Assembly: GCF_014333585.1 (NCBI RefSeq)
Contig: NZ_JACSCW010000004.1
Span: forward strand, 124,001-188,000
Direction: 5' to 3'
Length of the DNA: 64,000 nt
DNA from: Hymenobacter sp. BT188
GTDB lineage: Bacteria; Bacteroidota; Bacteroidia; Cytophagales; Hymenobacteraceae
The first letter of the stretch is position 1. Every line of letters starts with the position of its first letter. Of this stretch, positions 36,981-46,147 are shown one piece after another. The translations under genes were made by a program, and so were the position numbers. The notes under the pieces were generated by a model, which saw only the letters and a program-made list of their open reading frames with translations, did not search any database and was not told the DNA's origin.

Positions 36981-37994
36981 ATGGAACAAGAGCTGCCTCC
37001 TCCCATCCAGCTCATGCAGGTGATGTTTGGGTTTGCGGCTTCGCGGGCTATTGGAGTCGCCGCTGAGCTGGGTATTGCTGATCTGTTGCGCGACGGCCCT
37101 AAGAGCGCCGGCGAACTGTCGCGGCGTACCAATACGCATGAGCGCTCTTTGTATCGGGTGCTGCGCGCCTGTGCCAGCGTGGGCGTCTTTTCGGAGGACG
37201 AAGACAAGCGGTTTCGCCTGACGCCGCCGGCCGAGCCGCTGCTAAGTGATGTGCCAGGCAGCTTACGGCCCTTCGTAACCCTGATGACGAACGACTTTCA
37301 GTTTCAAACCTGGGCTGAGCTCCTCTACAGCGTGCGAACGGGCGAGCCGGCCTTCGACAAAGTATTTGGCACTTCATCGTTTGATTATTTCTGGAATAAT
37401 GAGAAGGCCGGCAAAGTGTTTAACGATGCCATGTCCAGCAACAGCGCTTTTAGCAGCGCTGCCGTGCTGGAAGCCTACGATTTTTCGGCCTTTTCTACCA
37501 TTGTTGATGTAGGGGGCGGACATGGATTGCTCCTGGCTTCCATTTTGAAAAAATACCCCCGGCTGCGAGGCATTCTCTACGACATGCCAGCCATTGTAGA
37601 CGCTGCCGAGGACCTGATACAATCGCACGGCGTGGCCGACCGATGCGAGCGGGTGGGGGGCAGTTTTTTTGATTCAGTGCCGGCGGGCGGCGACGCATAC
37701 ATTATGAAGCACATCATCCACGACTGGAACGACGAGCAGTGCCTCACCATTCTGAAAAACTGCCGCGAGGCGATGAATCCGGAAGGCAAAGTGCTGGTCG
37801 TGGAAATGGTGCTGCCCGAAGGCAACGAGCCGTCTTTTGGCAAGTTTCTGGACTTGCAGATGCTGCTGTACCTGCGCGGCTGCGAGCGGACCGAAGCCGA
37901 GTACCGGCAGCTGTTTGAGAAAGCCGACCTGGAGTTAACCCGCATCCTGCCCACCATGTCGCCATTCAGCATTATCGAAGGCATACGGAAGTAA
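36981..37994 (+). CDS. SAM-dependent O-methyltransferase (PF00891-type)
   Basis: 337 residues. An N-terminal winged-helix dimerisation domain (QVMFGFAASRAIGVAAELGI, ADLLRDGPKSAGELSRRT, YRVLRACASVGVF) is followed by a Rossmann methyltransferase domain with IVDVGGGHGLLLASIL (SAM loop), GILYDMPAIVDAA and AYIMKHIIHDWNDEQCLTIL, where the His of HDWND is the catalytic base position. The closest groups are hydroxyneurosporene and acetylserotonin-like methyltransferases. A carotenoid or aromatic substrate is plausible but not shown; no biosynthetic neighbours are present. The GGSFF codons lie by a GGGGGGC run. Its terminator overlaps the convergent kinase gene end. Confidence 0.9.
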   Translation: MEQELPPPIQLMQVMFGFAASRAIGVAAELGIADLLRDGPKSAGELSRRTNTHERSLYRVLRACASVGVFSEDEDKRFRLTPPAEPLLSDVPGSLRPFVTLMTNDFQFQTWAELLYSVRTGEPAFDKVFGTSSFDYFWNNEKAGKVFNDAMSSNSAFSSAAVLEAYDFSAFSTIVDVGGGHGLLLASILKKYPRLRGILYDMPAIVDAAEDLIQSHGVADRCERVGGSFFDSVPAGGDAYIMKHIIHDWNDEQCLTILKNCREAMNPEGKVLVVEMVLPEGNEPSFGKFLDLQMLLYLRGCERTEAEYRQLFEKADLELTRILPTMSPFSIIEGIRK

Positions 37995-37995
37995 A

Positions 37996-38039
37996 AACCC
38001 TCCCGTAGAGACGCGTATTCGCGTCTCTACGGGAGGGTT
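37996..38039. terminator. Shared terminator hairpin (family C repeat, short form)
   Basis: A 20-bp perfect stem (AACCCTCCCGTAGAGACGCG and complement) with a 4-base loop, containing the GTAGAGACGC core of family C. It covers the 2 bases after the methyltransferase stop and the stop codon of the convergent kinase (38040-38038). Confidence 0.85.
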
Positions 38040-40257
38040 ACACGGTAGCCTTGGTCATTTCGGGGGTGGCGGGGCGGATGGCGCGTTGTGGAGCGGTGGC
38101 TAGCGGGAGACAAATAGTAAACTCGGTGTACTCACCTTCCTTCGTATCTACATCTAGCGTGCCGCGGTGGCCTTTGGTGATGATGTCGTAGCTCAGCGAC
38201 AGGCCTAAGCCTGTGCCTTCGCCAGTGGGTTTGGTGGTAAAGAAGGGCTCGAAAATGCGTTGGCGCACCTCGTCGGGAATGCCGTTGCCGTTGTCGCGCA
38301 CCTGAATCTTAACCTCTTTTTCGGTTTGCAGGGTGCGGATGATTATTTCCGGCTGATAAGCTTCACCCAACTGTTGGCGCTTCTCGGCTACCGCGTAAAA
38401 TGCGTTGGTGAGCAGGTTGATCAGCACCCGGCTCAAATCCTGGGGTACCACTTGCAGGTTGGGGAGCTGGGGGGCAAATTCGGTGGTAAGCGTGGCTTTA
38501 AAGTCCTTGTTAGCGGCCTGATAGCTGTAGTGCGCTAGGCGCAGGCACTCTTCCGCCAACATGTTCAGGTCGGTGGGCTGGGGCTGGCCGCTGCTGGCGC
38601 GGGAGTGCTCCAGCATGCTTTTCACGATGCGGTCGGCGCGGCGCCCGTGCTGATGGATGCTCAGCTGGTTATGCGACAGATCGTGCAGCAGCTCCTCAAT
38701 CGTGGCGCGGCCTCTCTCCGACAGTTTTTCTTTTGCTAGCTCCTCCTGTAGCTCCGTAGTCAGCTCCACGCCCAGGTCGGAGAAGTTGGTGATGAAGTTC
38801 AGCGGGTTCTGGATTTCGTGGGCCACGCCTGCCGTCAGCTGCCCCAGCGAGGCCAACTTCTCGTGCTGCACCAGCTGGGCCTGGGTGGCGCGCAGTTCCG
38901 TGAGGGCTTGGTCGAGGTCGTCGCGGTGAGCGGCTATGGCCAGATTCTTTTCTTTGAGCTGGCGGTTGGCGCGTTGTTTTAGAAAGACGTTGCGCAGCAA
39001 CAGACCGGCCACCAGCACCAGCCCCGCTAATCCGGCCAGCAGAGCAATGAGCTGCTGGCGCTGGCGCTCCACCCACTGCTTCTGGAGCTGGCGGTCTTTG
39101 CTGATCAGGTCAATCTGCGCCTTTTTGCGGTCCAGCTCATAGCCATAGCGTAAAGCACTAGTTCGGCGCTGAATGTCCTCCCCAGAAAGCGAATCATCGT
39201 AGGCTATTTGCAGATTGCGGTAGCGGTAAGCCTGCTCAAAATCCCGGCGCTGACCGTAGGCTTCGGCGAGCAACTGGCTGGCCATGAAAATATTGACGTT
39301 GCTGCCCGATTTTTGGCTTAGCTCCAGGGCATGATGGGCCAGGGCCAGCACGCTATCAGTTTGGTTGGCAAGCAGGTAGGCTCGGGCCAGCATCAGCTCC
39401 ACCGAGGGCAAGTTGTACGTATCCTGGGTGGCGCGCACCAGCTGGCGAGCCCGGAGGCCGTGGGCCAGCGCCTCTGCTGTGTTTCCCTGCCGACCATATA
39501 CTTCCGCAAGGTTGATCTCATCAGAGATTTCGCCCCCCACGTTGCCTAGCTTTTTGCTGAGGCGAAGGGACCGTTGGTGATAGGCAATAGCTTGGGGCCA
39601 GTTTTTGAGCGTTTGGTAGGTAGTGCCCAATCCGTTCAGGGCCATCAATACCGTCTGCTCGTCTTTGAGGCGCTGGGCATTCTTTAGCGCGGCCCGCAGC
39701 GTCGACAGCGCCTCTGTATAGTCGCCCAGCTGGCTGTAAATGTTGCCCATATTAATTTGCAGCCGCGTGCGGGTGAGCAGGTCACCGCTTTTCTCCGTCA
39801 GTGGCAAGCCCTTCAGGGCAGAAGACAGGGCTCCCGGATAATTACCCTGTAATAGGTCAATCCAGCTCATTTGCAGCCAACCTCTACCCAGACCTTCCGA
39901 GTCGTTGCGCTTGGCAAACGAGGCCTGGGCTTGCTGGGCGTAGCGGCGAGCGAGGCCGTACTTGGTTTGGCGGCGGTAGAGGATGCTCAGGGCCAACAGC
40001 GCCTCGGCCTGGCCGTCGGTATAAGCGAGCTTGCGAGCCAGCGTCAGCGCCTGCTGATTCAGCTGCATGGCCTGTGGCATATCTCCTACACGTACCGCGT
40101 GCGCCAGGGCCAGCAGGCGCTGCACACGAAGGGTATCGGCGCGGGGCTGCTGGCGCAACAGTTGGCGCAGGCTGTCAGTGGCAGCAGACGTTTGGCCCGG
40201 AGCCGGCTGCGGGAGCAGAAAAACGCTGAAAAGAAGCAGAACTACTACATGCTTCAT
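38038..40257 (-). CDS. TPR-containing sensor histidine kinase (HK3)
   Basis: 739 residues from ATG 40257, which starts the signal peptide [20 protein letters not shown]; the 40317 start adds 20 unlikely residues. About eight TPR-like repeats (residues 40-370; e.g. [40 protein letters not shown]) precede one transmembrane helix ([19 protein letters not shown]) and a coiled coil. The kinase domain has [39 protein letters not shown] and [15 protein letters not shown]. It is homologous to HK1 and HK2 but clearly more diverged. No response regulator is adjacent. Two small genes with a shared GGVxHNPP motif lie just upstream on the same strand (68-base gap) and may share its transcript. Confidence 0.92.
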   Translation of the reverse strand: MKHVVVLLLFSVFLLPQPAPGQTSAATDSLRQLLRQQPRADTLRVQRLLALAHAVRVGDMPQAMQLNQQALTLARKLAYTDGQAEALLALSILYRRQTKYGLARRYAQQAQASFAKRNDSEGLGRGWLQMSWIDLLQGNYPGALSSALKGLPLTEKSGDLLTRTRLQINMGNIYSQLGDYTEALSTLRAALKNAQRLKDEQTVLMALNGLGTTYQTLKNWPQAIAYHQRSLRLSKKLGNVGGEISDEINLAEVYGRQGNTAEALAHGLRARQLVRATQDTYNLPSVELMLARAYLLANQTDSVLALAHHALELSQKSGSNVNIFMASQLLAEAYGQRRDFEQAYRYRNLQIAYDDSLSGEDIQRRTSALRYGYELDRKKAQIDLISKDRQLQKQWVERQRQQLIALLAGLAGLVLVAGLLLRNVFLKQRANRQLKEKNLAIAAHRDDLDQALTELRATQAQLVQHEKLASLGQLTAGVAHEIQNPLNFITNFSDLGVELTTELQEELAKEKLSERGRATIEELLHDLSHNQLSIHQHGRRADRIVKSMLEHSRASSGQPQPTDLNMLAEECLRLAHYSYQAANKDFKATLTTEFAPQLPNLQVVPQDLSRVLINLLTNAFYAVAEKRQQLGEAYQPEIIIRTLQTEKEVKIQVRDNGNGIPDEVRQRIFEPFFTTKPTGEGTGLGLSLSYDIITKGHRGTLDVDTKEGEYTEFTICLPLATAPQRAIRPATPEMTKATV

Positions 40258-40325
40258 GCTGGCGGGCACTAAGGGTAAATACGTTGCCGCGCGTGCTGGT
40301 AGGCGGTTAGCAGGCAACCGCCGCG

Positions 40326-40511
40326 CTACTCTTCGTCGATAGTGCTGGACTCCTGGCTTTGCGTAGCCTGGGGTGGATTATGCAGTACGCCACCGTCCAA
40401 GGTGGAGAGATTGACGGGCTCATCCGACGTGCTGTCGGTAGGGCGGGAGGGATCTGGGGTCGACTCCTCAGGAGCCGAGTCACTGGTGCTGGTGGTGCGG
40501 GATTTCGACAT
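40326..40511 (-). CDS. Small acidic Ser/Thr-rich protein with GGVLHNPP motif
   Basis: 61 residues, low-complexity (MSKSRTTSTSDSAPEESTPD...), no signal peptide. Near the C-terminus it carries DGGVLHNPPQ, close to the TGGVIHNPPY end of the gene just upstream (9 bases away). That shared motif, the same strand and the tight spacing are the reasons for calling it over the opposite-strand frame at 40342-40524. Function unknown. A short conserved tail shared by neighbouring small proteins could be a recognition tag or a modified-peptide core, but no modification enzyme is nearby. Confidence 0.55.
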   Translation of the reverse strand: MSKSRTTSTSDSAPEESTPDPSRPTDSTSDEPVNLSTLDGGVLHNPPQATQSQESSTIDEE

Positions 40512-40520
40512 GCTGCTTTT

Positions 40521-40934
40521 TTAATAAGGCGGATTGTGAATAACGCCGCCTGTTCTTTCGGTAAGCTCTTCTGCTTTGCTGAACTTAAATTCGGCGAACC
40601 GAAGCGTGGCTTCCACTATTTTATCCTCTCGCAAAGCCGTGACGTTGACGTCGTAGGGCTTCTTGAATCGATACCTTGAGGGCATGGCCTCATAGATTAT
40701 ATCTACAAAGCCTGCGTGGGGCACATCCGTGTAGGTGGCCGTACCGGCAATCATCGAATCACCTGAATTTATAACATACAGTATTTCACCTTTTTCCAGC
40801 TGAAAAGCGGCCGTAAAATGATTCGGGTCTTCGAGTCGCTTAGAGGTCTCGCTGAATGCGTCAACGTAAATCTGCCACTCGTCAGATGGCACTGGAAACT
40901 CTATGATGTCTGGATTTCCTTCGGTGAGCGCCAT
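40521..40934 (-). CDS. Hypothetical protein ending in TGGVIHNPPY
   Basis: 137 residues, soluble and acidic. Sequence features: IIEFPVPSDEWQIYVDAFSE, HFTAAFQLEKGEILYVINSG, DVPHAGFVDIIYEAMPSRYR, a predicted mixed alpha/beta fold and a C-terminal LTERTGGVIHNPPY. No family is recognised. It heads a probable operon with the 61-residue gene and perhaps HK3. An AT-rich region upstream (40935-41040) is the likely promoter. The rest of the gap to 41200 shows no gene. Confidence 0.7.
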   Translation of the reverse strand: MALTEGNPDIIEFPVPSDEWQIYVDAFSETSKRLEDPNHFTAAFQLEKGEILYVINSGDSMIAGTATYTDVPHAGFVDIIYEAMPSRYRFKKPYDVNVTALREDKIVEATLRFAEFKFSKAEELTERTGGVIHNPPY

Positions 40935-41200
40935 AGGTAGAATAGCTGAGGTGATAATAACTATTAATGTATACTAATATTAGAAATAATACAAAAAAAT
41001 ATTGTGTTGTTTATATGTAAATCAAATTATGCTATTGGGCTTATTCATTGTCTTGCGCCGCGATGAGCCGCCACGCACGCTCATGCTTTTCTCCTCTGAT
41101 AATGTTGCGCCTATAGCTGAATGAGGCTGTTTTCACGAAGCGAAAACAGGGGCGTTTGATTCGTTGCGGATGGTGTTCAGAAGGTGGCGATTATGCAGAT

Positions 41201-41310
41201 AAAAGAACGTCATGCAGAGCAACGCGAAGCATCTCGCGTGCTGATGTGAGGTTAGTAACCCACCGTCAGCACGCGAGATGCTTCGCGTTGCTCTGCATGA
41301 CGTTCTTTTT
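41201..41310. repeat. Palindromic repeat, family A, copy 4
   Basis: Very long near-perfect arms (AAAAGAACGTCATGCAGAGC... and complement ending TTCTTTTTT), loop GTGAGGTTAGTAACCCACC. Followed by AAAAAAGCCCCCCAG at 41314-41328 and then a family E unit. Confidence 0.92.
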
Positions 41311-41330
41311 TGCAAAAAAGCCCCCCAGAC

Positions 41331-41401
41331 GTCAGCAACGACCTCAACCACCCCAGCCGCGCCTGCGGCGCGGCGTCCCCTCCTCAGGTGAGGAGGGGAG
41401 C
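41331..41401. repeat. Repeat family E, copy 1
   Basis: GTCAGCAACGACCTCAACCA then a GCGCCTGCGGCGC palindrome and CCCCTCCTCAGGTGAGGAGG. The same unit occurs inverted at 50641-50710. Confidence 0.85.
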
Positions 41402-41417
41402 TTGTTGTTCTGCTGAT

Positions 41418-44400
41418 TTAGGCGGCGTAGGTGCCTTCTTCGGTGGGGCGCAAGAGGCTGAGGGCGGTGAGGGTGTCGAGGAGGGGCTGCACTTTCTCGG
41501 GGCGGGTGCGGCGGAAGCGGGCGGCTACTTGGGCGGCCGTGAGGGGTTGGGGGGACTGTTGCACGGCGTCGCGGACGGCTTGCATTTGTTGGGCTAGCTC
41601 AGTGGGCCAGGGCTGGGGGCCGGTGGCCTCGGTGGGGGAGGCGGTAGCGGCGGCGCTGGGGGGCAAATTCAGGGCGGATTGCTGCTGATCGGGGGCTTGG
41701 TAGGCGGGGCGCAGGTAGCGGACGTGGCCGGCTTGCTCTTCGCGGGCGCGCTCGTGGTTGAGGCGCACAAGGCGGGTGAGAATATCGGCGTCGGGGAGGT
41801 CGGGGGGGCAGTTGTAGGCTTCGGCCACGGCCGCGTCGAGCTGCTGGTGGAGGCTGAACACCACGGAGGCCAGGCCCTGCTGGTTGATGGTGTGCTCTTT
41901 GGCCGTGGCCAGGGGCTGACCGGCGCGCAGCTTCTCGACCACGTTGTAGAGGTCGGTGAGGGTGAGGCTGGGGTGCAGGGCCTGCTGGCGCTTGCGGTGG
42001 GCGTCGAGCTGTTCGGCCAACTCCCGGATGCGCGCCTGCTGCTCCGCCGTGGCGGCAGGGAAGGGGAACGGGTCGAAACAACGCGTTTTGTTGTAACGAG
42101 GAGTATTTCCTCCTAAGTCACCGCCAGTTGCTAGCGCCCAAACATTATGAAATCTACTTGATAATACGCCCAGATAATATGCATCATCCAAAGCTATTGC
42201 AATCAGCATATTATCAGGAAGGATATCTGCTTCTAGAAATTGAAACGTACGGTGTTTAGCGGTTTCTACCGTAGCAATGTATCGAGGCAAGCTATTCAAA
42301 GCTGGTCGGAAACTGCTCCGAGCTTCACCAAAAATCCACCAATTATCTCTGTAAGACGCTCGATTATTCTGGTCACGCTCAGGTTTAACGGTTTCAAATA
42401 GGTGCTGATATACAGCAGGGAACCTTTCAAGCACATTAGGTAATGACAGCCCAAATAAATCAATTATAAAAACACCACGTGGTTTATCAGCGAGGTCTTT
42501 CCCATTGCGATAAGGACGAATATGCTTATCGAGCCCAGTGATTGTTCCTAATCCTAAATTATTGGCCCGTTCTAGCGTAACTATGAATCCCGCTCCATGA
42601 AGCTTAACACCTGGATTTGAAAGGCCTGCATTGGATTTCAACAGCTTTGCACTGTCTAAATCTGCTCCAATTGTTAAGTCAGGAAGAATCCGGCCTTGTT
42701 GGTTAGAAAAAGTGACTTCAGAAGCTTCTTCTCCTTCTGATACTGTCTCAGTTCTCGGCGTAAGCAATTGACCAAAAAGCGGAGTACCCTGGGTTCGTTC
42801 AGCCACGGTCATTGCAATTCGTACCGCAGCCCCATCACCACTTTCCACCCACGGATGGTCGGGAATGGCGAAGGTGAGCGTGAGCGGGGCCGGTTCGCCT
42901 TCCAGGAAAGGCTGCATCACGCGGCGGTTGAAGGTTTGCTTGAGGCTGTTGGTGGTGATGAAGCCAAACCGCTCAGCGGGGCCGCGCTGCACGGCGGCCG
43001 CAGCATTGTACCACCAATACATCACGAGGTCGGCCGAGTCGGGCACTTTGCCTTTGTAGGCTTTGCGCAGGGCTTCGGTGTAGCCGTCGCCGAGGGCATC
43101 GCGCATCCGGGCCGGGCCCACAAACGGCGGATTACCGACAATAAAATCGGCTTCGGGCCACGCGGCGGGCTTGGGGTTGGGATAATCGAAGACGGCGGTG
43201 CGGGCGGTTTCGTCGGGGATGGGCTGGCCGGTGGCGGGGTGGAGGCGGGTGGTGCCGTCCCAGCGCGTCACGGGGAGGCCGTGGGCATCGAAGCGGGGCA
43301 CGGGCGGGTCGTGCTGGAGGGCGGCATCCTGCTGGCGGATGTTCTGGTACTCATCCAGCAGGGGTTCGGCTAGCTGCGTGACGCCGTGGGTGCGCAGGTG
43401 CCATTGCAGGTAGCCGATGCGCAGCACCACGTCGGCAATGGCGGCCGCGCGCGGGTTTAGCTCCAGCCCCAGCAGTTGGCGCGGACTCACGGTGGTGCCG
43501 CCGCCCAAATCGAGCAGGCCCGTGTGGCCGTAGCTGTTGATGGCGGCCAGTACTTCGCCCTCCAGGCGCTTGAGGTGCTCCAGCGTGACGTAGAGGAAGT
43601 TGCCGGAGCCGCAGGCCGGGTCGAGGATGCGAATGGAGGTAAGCCGGTTGAGGAAGCGGACCAGCTCGGCGCGGGCTTCTTTGGGCTGGCCTTCGTCGAG
43701 GCGACGGGCGCCGGCGGCCTGCGTTGCCGCCCACTCGCGGCGCAGGGGCTCCAGCACCGTGGGCAGCACCAGGCGCTCTACGTAGCGGCGCGGGGTGTAG
43801 TGGGCGCCCAGGCTGTGGCGCTCCTTGGGGTCGAGGGCGCGTTCGAGCAGGGTGCCGAAGATGGCGGGCTCCACCTCGGTCCAGTCGGCTTCGGCGGCTT
43901 TGAGCAGCAGCTGCATCTGGTCGGTGGAGAGGGGCAGGGCCGTGGCATCATGAAACAGCTTGCCATTGAAGCGGCGCAGGCGGGCCTTGAGGTCGGGCGA
44001 AAAGCCCCCCAGGTCCATAGTGCGCCACAGTCCGGCCAAGGCATCGGGCAGAAACTCGCGCATCTCGGGGGTGGAGTAGGTGCGCAGCATGCCCGTAAAG
44101 GAGGTTTTGGGAATGAGCCCCACATCCTCCGAAAACATAGTAAACAGGCAGCGCATCAGAAACTGCGCCACCACATCGGGCGCGTGCCCGGCCCGCTCCA
44201 GCTGGGCCGATACGCCGGCCAGGTAGCCGGCCAGCTCCCGCGTCACGCGGGCCGCGCGGCGGCTGGGGTCCAGCTCGCGCGGCTCGGTGAAAAGCTGGCG
44301 CAGCATGGCGCGGGTGCCTGCATCGGCCAGGGCTGAGAGCGGCAGCCGAAACCGCGACTGGTCGGGAAACGGCACAAACGAGTCGCCGACGCCGGCGAAG

Positions 44401-44876
44401 TTGGAGTACACATCGAGGCAGTAGCCCACGTCGGCCACCAGCACAAACAGGGGGCGAGGCTCATCGGCGGGCAGGGCGCGTACGTAGCCGAGGGCCTGCT
44501 GGCGGGCGGCCTGCATCATCTGTTCCCACTTGGCGGAGCCGCGCACGGCGTGGCCCTTGCGGCGAGTGGTGGCGGGCAGGCCCAGCTCGGCGCGCTCCAG
44601 CTTTTGCTGTTGGTCGGGGGTGTCGGTGCCTTGCTTGGTTTCGAGCACAAAGCAGCCGCGCTTATACAGGTCGATGCGGCCGGTGCTTTTCTTGGCGCCG
44701 TCGTTGAACTGCACGGCCCGCTCCAGCACGTAGGCATCCTGGGCGGGGTTGTCGGTAGTGGGGTCGGGCTTCGGGACTTCTAATAAATCGCAGAGGTCTT
44801 GGAGGAAGAGGCCATAGTTGGCCCGCTCCGCGCCGCCGGCCGGGCGCCAGCGGGCTTCAAATTCGGGATAAGTCAC
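41418..44876 (-). CDS. MmeI-like single-chain restriction endonuclease/methyltransferase (type IIL)
   Basis: 1152 residues from GTG 44876. This start is preferred because upstream codons lie in repeat DNA and because it places the nuclease motif D-x9-E-x-K ([13 protein letters not shown]) at residues 69-81, as in MmeI. Order: nuclease domain, helical spacer, N6-adenine methyltransferase with SAM motif [17 protein letters not shown] (about 417) and catalytic motif NPPF in [14 protein letters not shown] (about 580), then target-recognition domain (about 680-930) and C-terminal helices ([28 protein letters not shown]). Such enzymes methylate one strand of their site and cut at a distance. The recognition domain (about 42090-42840) is visibly lower in GC than both flanks, suggesting module exchange. 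No separate methylase or endonuclease is adjacent. Confidence 0.92.
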   Translation of the reverse strand: MTYPEFEARWRPAGGAERANYGLFLQDLCDLLEVPKPDPTTDNPAQDAYVLERAVQFNDGAKKSTGRIDLYKRGCFVLETKQGTDTPDQQQKLERAELGLPATTRRKGHAVRGSAKWEQMMQAARQQALGYVRALPADEPRPLFVLVADVGYCLDVYSNFAGVGDSFVPFPDQSRFRLPLSALADAGTRAMLRQLFTEPRELDPSRRAARVTRELAGYLAGVSAQLERAGHAPDVVAQFLMRCLFTMFSEDVGLIPKTSFTGMLRTYSTPEMREFLPDALAGLWRTMDLGGFSPDLKARLRRFNGKLFHDATALPLSTDQMQLLLKAAEADWTEVEPAIFGTLLERALDPKERHSLGAHYTPRRYVERLVLPTVLEPLRREWAATQAAGARRLDEGQPKEARAELVRFLNRLTSIRILDPACGSGNFLYVTLEHLKRLEGEVLAAINSYGHTGLLDLGGGTTVSPRQLLGLELNPRAAAIADVVLRIGYLQWHLRTHGVTQLAEPLLDEYQNIRQQDAALQHDPPVPRFDAHGLPVTRWDGTTRLHPATGQPIPDETARTAVFDYPNPKPAAWPEADFIVGNPPFVGPARMRDALGDGYTEALRKAYKGKVPDSADLVMYWWYNAAAAVQRGPAERFGFITTNSLKQTFNRRVMQPFLEGEPAPLTLTFAIPDHPWVESGDGAAVRIAMTVAERTQGTPLFGQLLTPRTETVSEGEEASEVTFSNQQGRILPDLTIGADLDSAKLLKSNAGLSNPGVKLHGAGFIVTLERANNLGLGTITGLDKHIRPYRNGKDLADKPRGVFIIDLFGLSLPNVLERFPAVYQHLFETVKPERDQNNRASYRDNWWIFGEARSSFRPALNSLPRYIATVETAKHRTFQFLEADILPDNMLIAIALDDAYYLGVLSSRFHNVWALATGGDLGGNTPRYNKTRCFDPFPFPAATAEQQARIRELAEQLDAHRKRQQALHPSLTLTDLYNVVEKLRAGQPLATAKEHTINQQGLASVVFSLHQQLDAAVAEAYNCPPDLPDADILTRLVRLNHERAREEQAGHVRYLRPAYQAPDQQQSALNLPPSAAATASPTEATGPQPWPTELAQQMQAVRDAVQQSPQPLTAAQVAARFRRTRPEKVQPLLDTLTALSLLRPTEEGTYAA

Positions 44877-44931
44877 GAGGGATAAGTCGGTCGGTAGAAA
44901 GGGGGTGGGAAGATAGGGAGGATTGGCTGAT

Positions 44932-45203
44932 GTGGGCCTCACCCCCCGGCCCCCTCTCCTAGGGGAGAGGGGGAGCCTGACGACAGTCGTTCTACGCCGC
45001 ACTTTCGGCTTGCGCCTCAAGCACGGCTACCGTATTTTATTCATCATAAAAAAGCCCCCCAGAAAGGTTCTGGGGGGCTTTTTTATGATGTCTTCACTGG
45101 GTTGTTAACAACTCGGTAGCCGTGCTTGAGGCGCAAGCCGAAAGTGCGGCGTAGAACGACTCCCCCTCTCCCCTAGGAGAGGGGGCCGGGGGGTGAGGCC
45201 CAC
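44932..45203. repeat. Large inverted repeat, family D, around a terminator
   Basis: Left arm 44932-45032 and right arm 45114-45203 are complementary over roughly 85-90 bases, including CACGGCTACCG, GCTTGCGCCTCAAGC, GGCGTAGAACGA and the CCCCCTCTCCTAGG / GGGGAGAGGG block; the left arm has an extra ~10 bases (CTGACGACAG). The centre holds the terminator at 45042-45089. Confidence 0.9.
45042..45089. terminator. Bidirectional terminator built from an inverted oligomer pair
   Basis: CATCATAAAAAAGCCCCCCA pairs with TGGGGGGCTTTTTTATGATG. It separates the reverse-strand SGNH gene from the reverse-strand MmeI-like gene. Confidence 0.92.
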
Positions 45204-45226
45204 CGTTGAACCGGCCGGGGAGGCCC

Positions 45227-45976
45227 CTACTTACCTGCCTTGATAACCGCCACGATTGACTTGGCGAAGATGGGGGCTACTACCGCTTGGCCGGCGTCGT
45301 TGAGGTGCACTAGGTCAGCGTAATAGGTTTTGTCTTTCTCGGTGCCGCCGGGGCCGATGCGCGGGTCCTGGGCGACGTCGGCTAGCTCATGGAACAGGGT
45401 GTTGCCGCTGGCTTTTACGGCGCGCAGGGCCACGTTCACGGCTAGTCGGTCGCGCTCTTGGGTGGCGGGGTAGTCATCTTCGGAGCGGGGCAACAAAGTA
45501 CCCATCACAATCTTCCACTCTGGGTGCGCGGCCCGTGCGCGGCGGCATACTTCCAAGAGGGATTCTTCGGCTTGCTTGGCTGTGGCGCCGTAGTAAATAT
45601 GGTTGGTGCCTTCCCAGAGCACCAGCACGTTCACATCCTTGGTGGGGTCGAAGGCGGCGTTGATCTTCGGCATCTGGTCGAGCACCTGGGGCGTGACGTA
45701 GTTGGCCACCGCGAAGTTTTCTGAAGTGCCGGCTCCTAAAGCTGCTCCACCCTGGCTCTTGACCTCGGCCATAATCTTGGTGTCGATAACGAAGCCCAGG
45801 TAGCCGGAGAGCAAGCTGTTGCCAGCGTAGGTGATTTTGTAGGTGATGGGAGCCGCCGGAGCAGGGGCAGGAGCTGGCGCAGGTTCCGGATCAGTATCGG
45901 AGCCGCTGGAACTGCAACCCAGCAGGCTAAGCGAAAGCGCAAAAAGGAAGCTACGGGTGGTGATTTTTATAGACAT
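45227..45976 (-). CDS. SGNH/GDSL hydrolase lipoprotein
   Basis: 249 residues from ATG 45976, where MSIKITTRSFLFALSLSLLG-C forms a lipoprotein signal (Cys 21); the frame opens at 46126 but those codons have no signal. A linker rich in Pro/Ala/Glu repeats (PEPAPAPAPAPAAP) follows. Domain features: YAGNSLLSGYLG (the GNS of block I, with Ser in place of GDS), VLVLWEGTNHIYYG (block III region), EWKIVMGTLLPRSED, and the C-terminal catalytic Asp and His in YYADLVHLNDAGQ. It is a surface or periplasmic esterase; substrate unknown, possibly an acetylated sugar. It lies downstream of the H-NOX gene on the same strand. Confidence 0.87.
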   Translation of the reverse strand: MSIKITTRSFLFALSLSLLGCSSSGSDTDPEPAPAPAPAPAAPITYKITYAGNSLLSGYLGFVIDTKIMAEVKSQGGAALGAGTSENFAVANYVTPQVLDQMPKINAAFDPTKDVNVLVLWEGTNHIYYGATAKQAEESLLEVCRRARAAHPEWKIVMGTLLPRSEDDYPATQERDRLAVNVALRAVKASGNTLFHELADVAQDPRIGPGGTEKDKTYYADLVHLNDAGQAVVAPIFAKSIVAVIKAGK

Positions 45977-46147
45977 GAAGCTAGATGAAGGATCAGAAAT
46001 TGCCAGAGTACAAGCCTTTACGGAATAGTACACTTGGCGTATCAAGGACCCTAGAACGTGCATTCGGGCAAAAAAGATATTTTCCCTGCCATCTACTTTC
46101 GGTAGCGTTGAGCCTGTACACGCCACGTAAGCCGCGAAGAAGTGCCC

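Noticed and set aside
37655-37661. Poly-G tracts as phase-variable switches
   Set aside because: Tracts are only six (rarely seven) G and are followed by a fixed CTTTT or CAAAT, which does not fit slippage-prone homopolymer switches.
43476-44336. 286-codon open frame antisense to the MmeI-like gene
   Set aside because: Shadow of high-GC coding sequence; methyltransferase and nuclease motifs are on the reverse strand.
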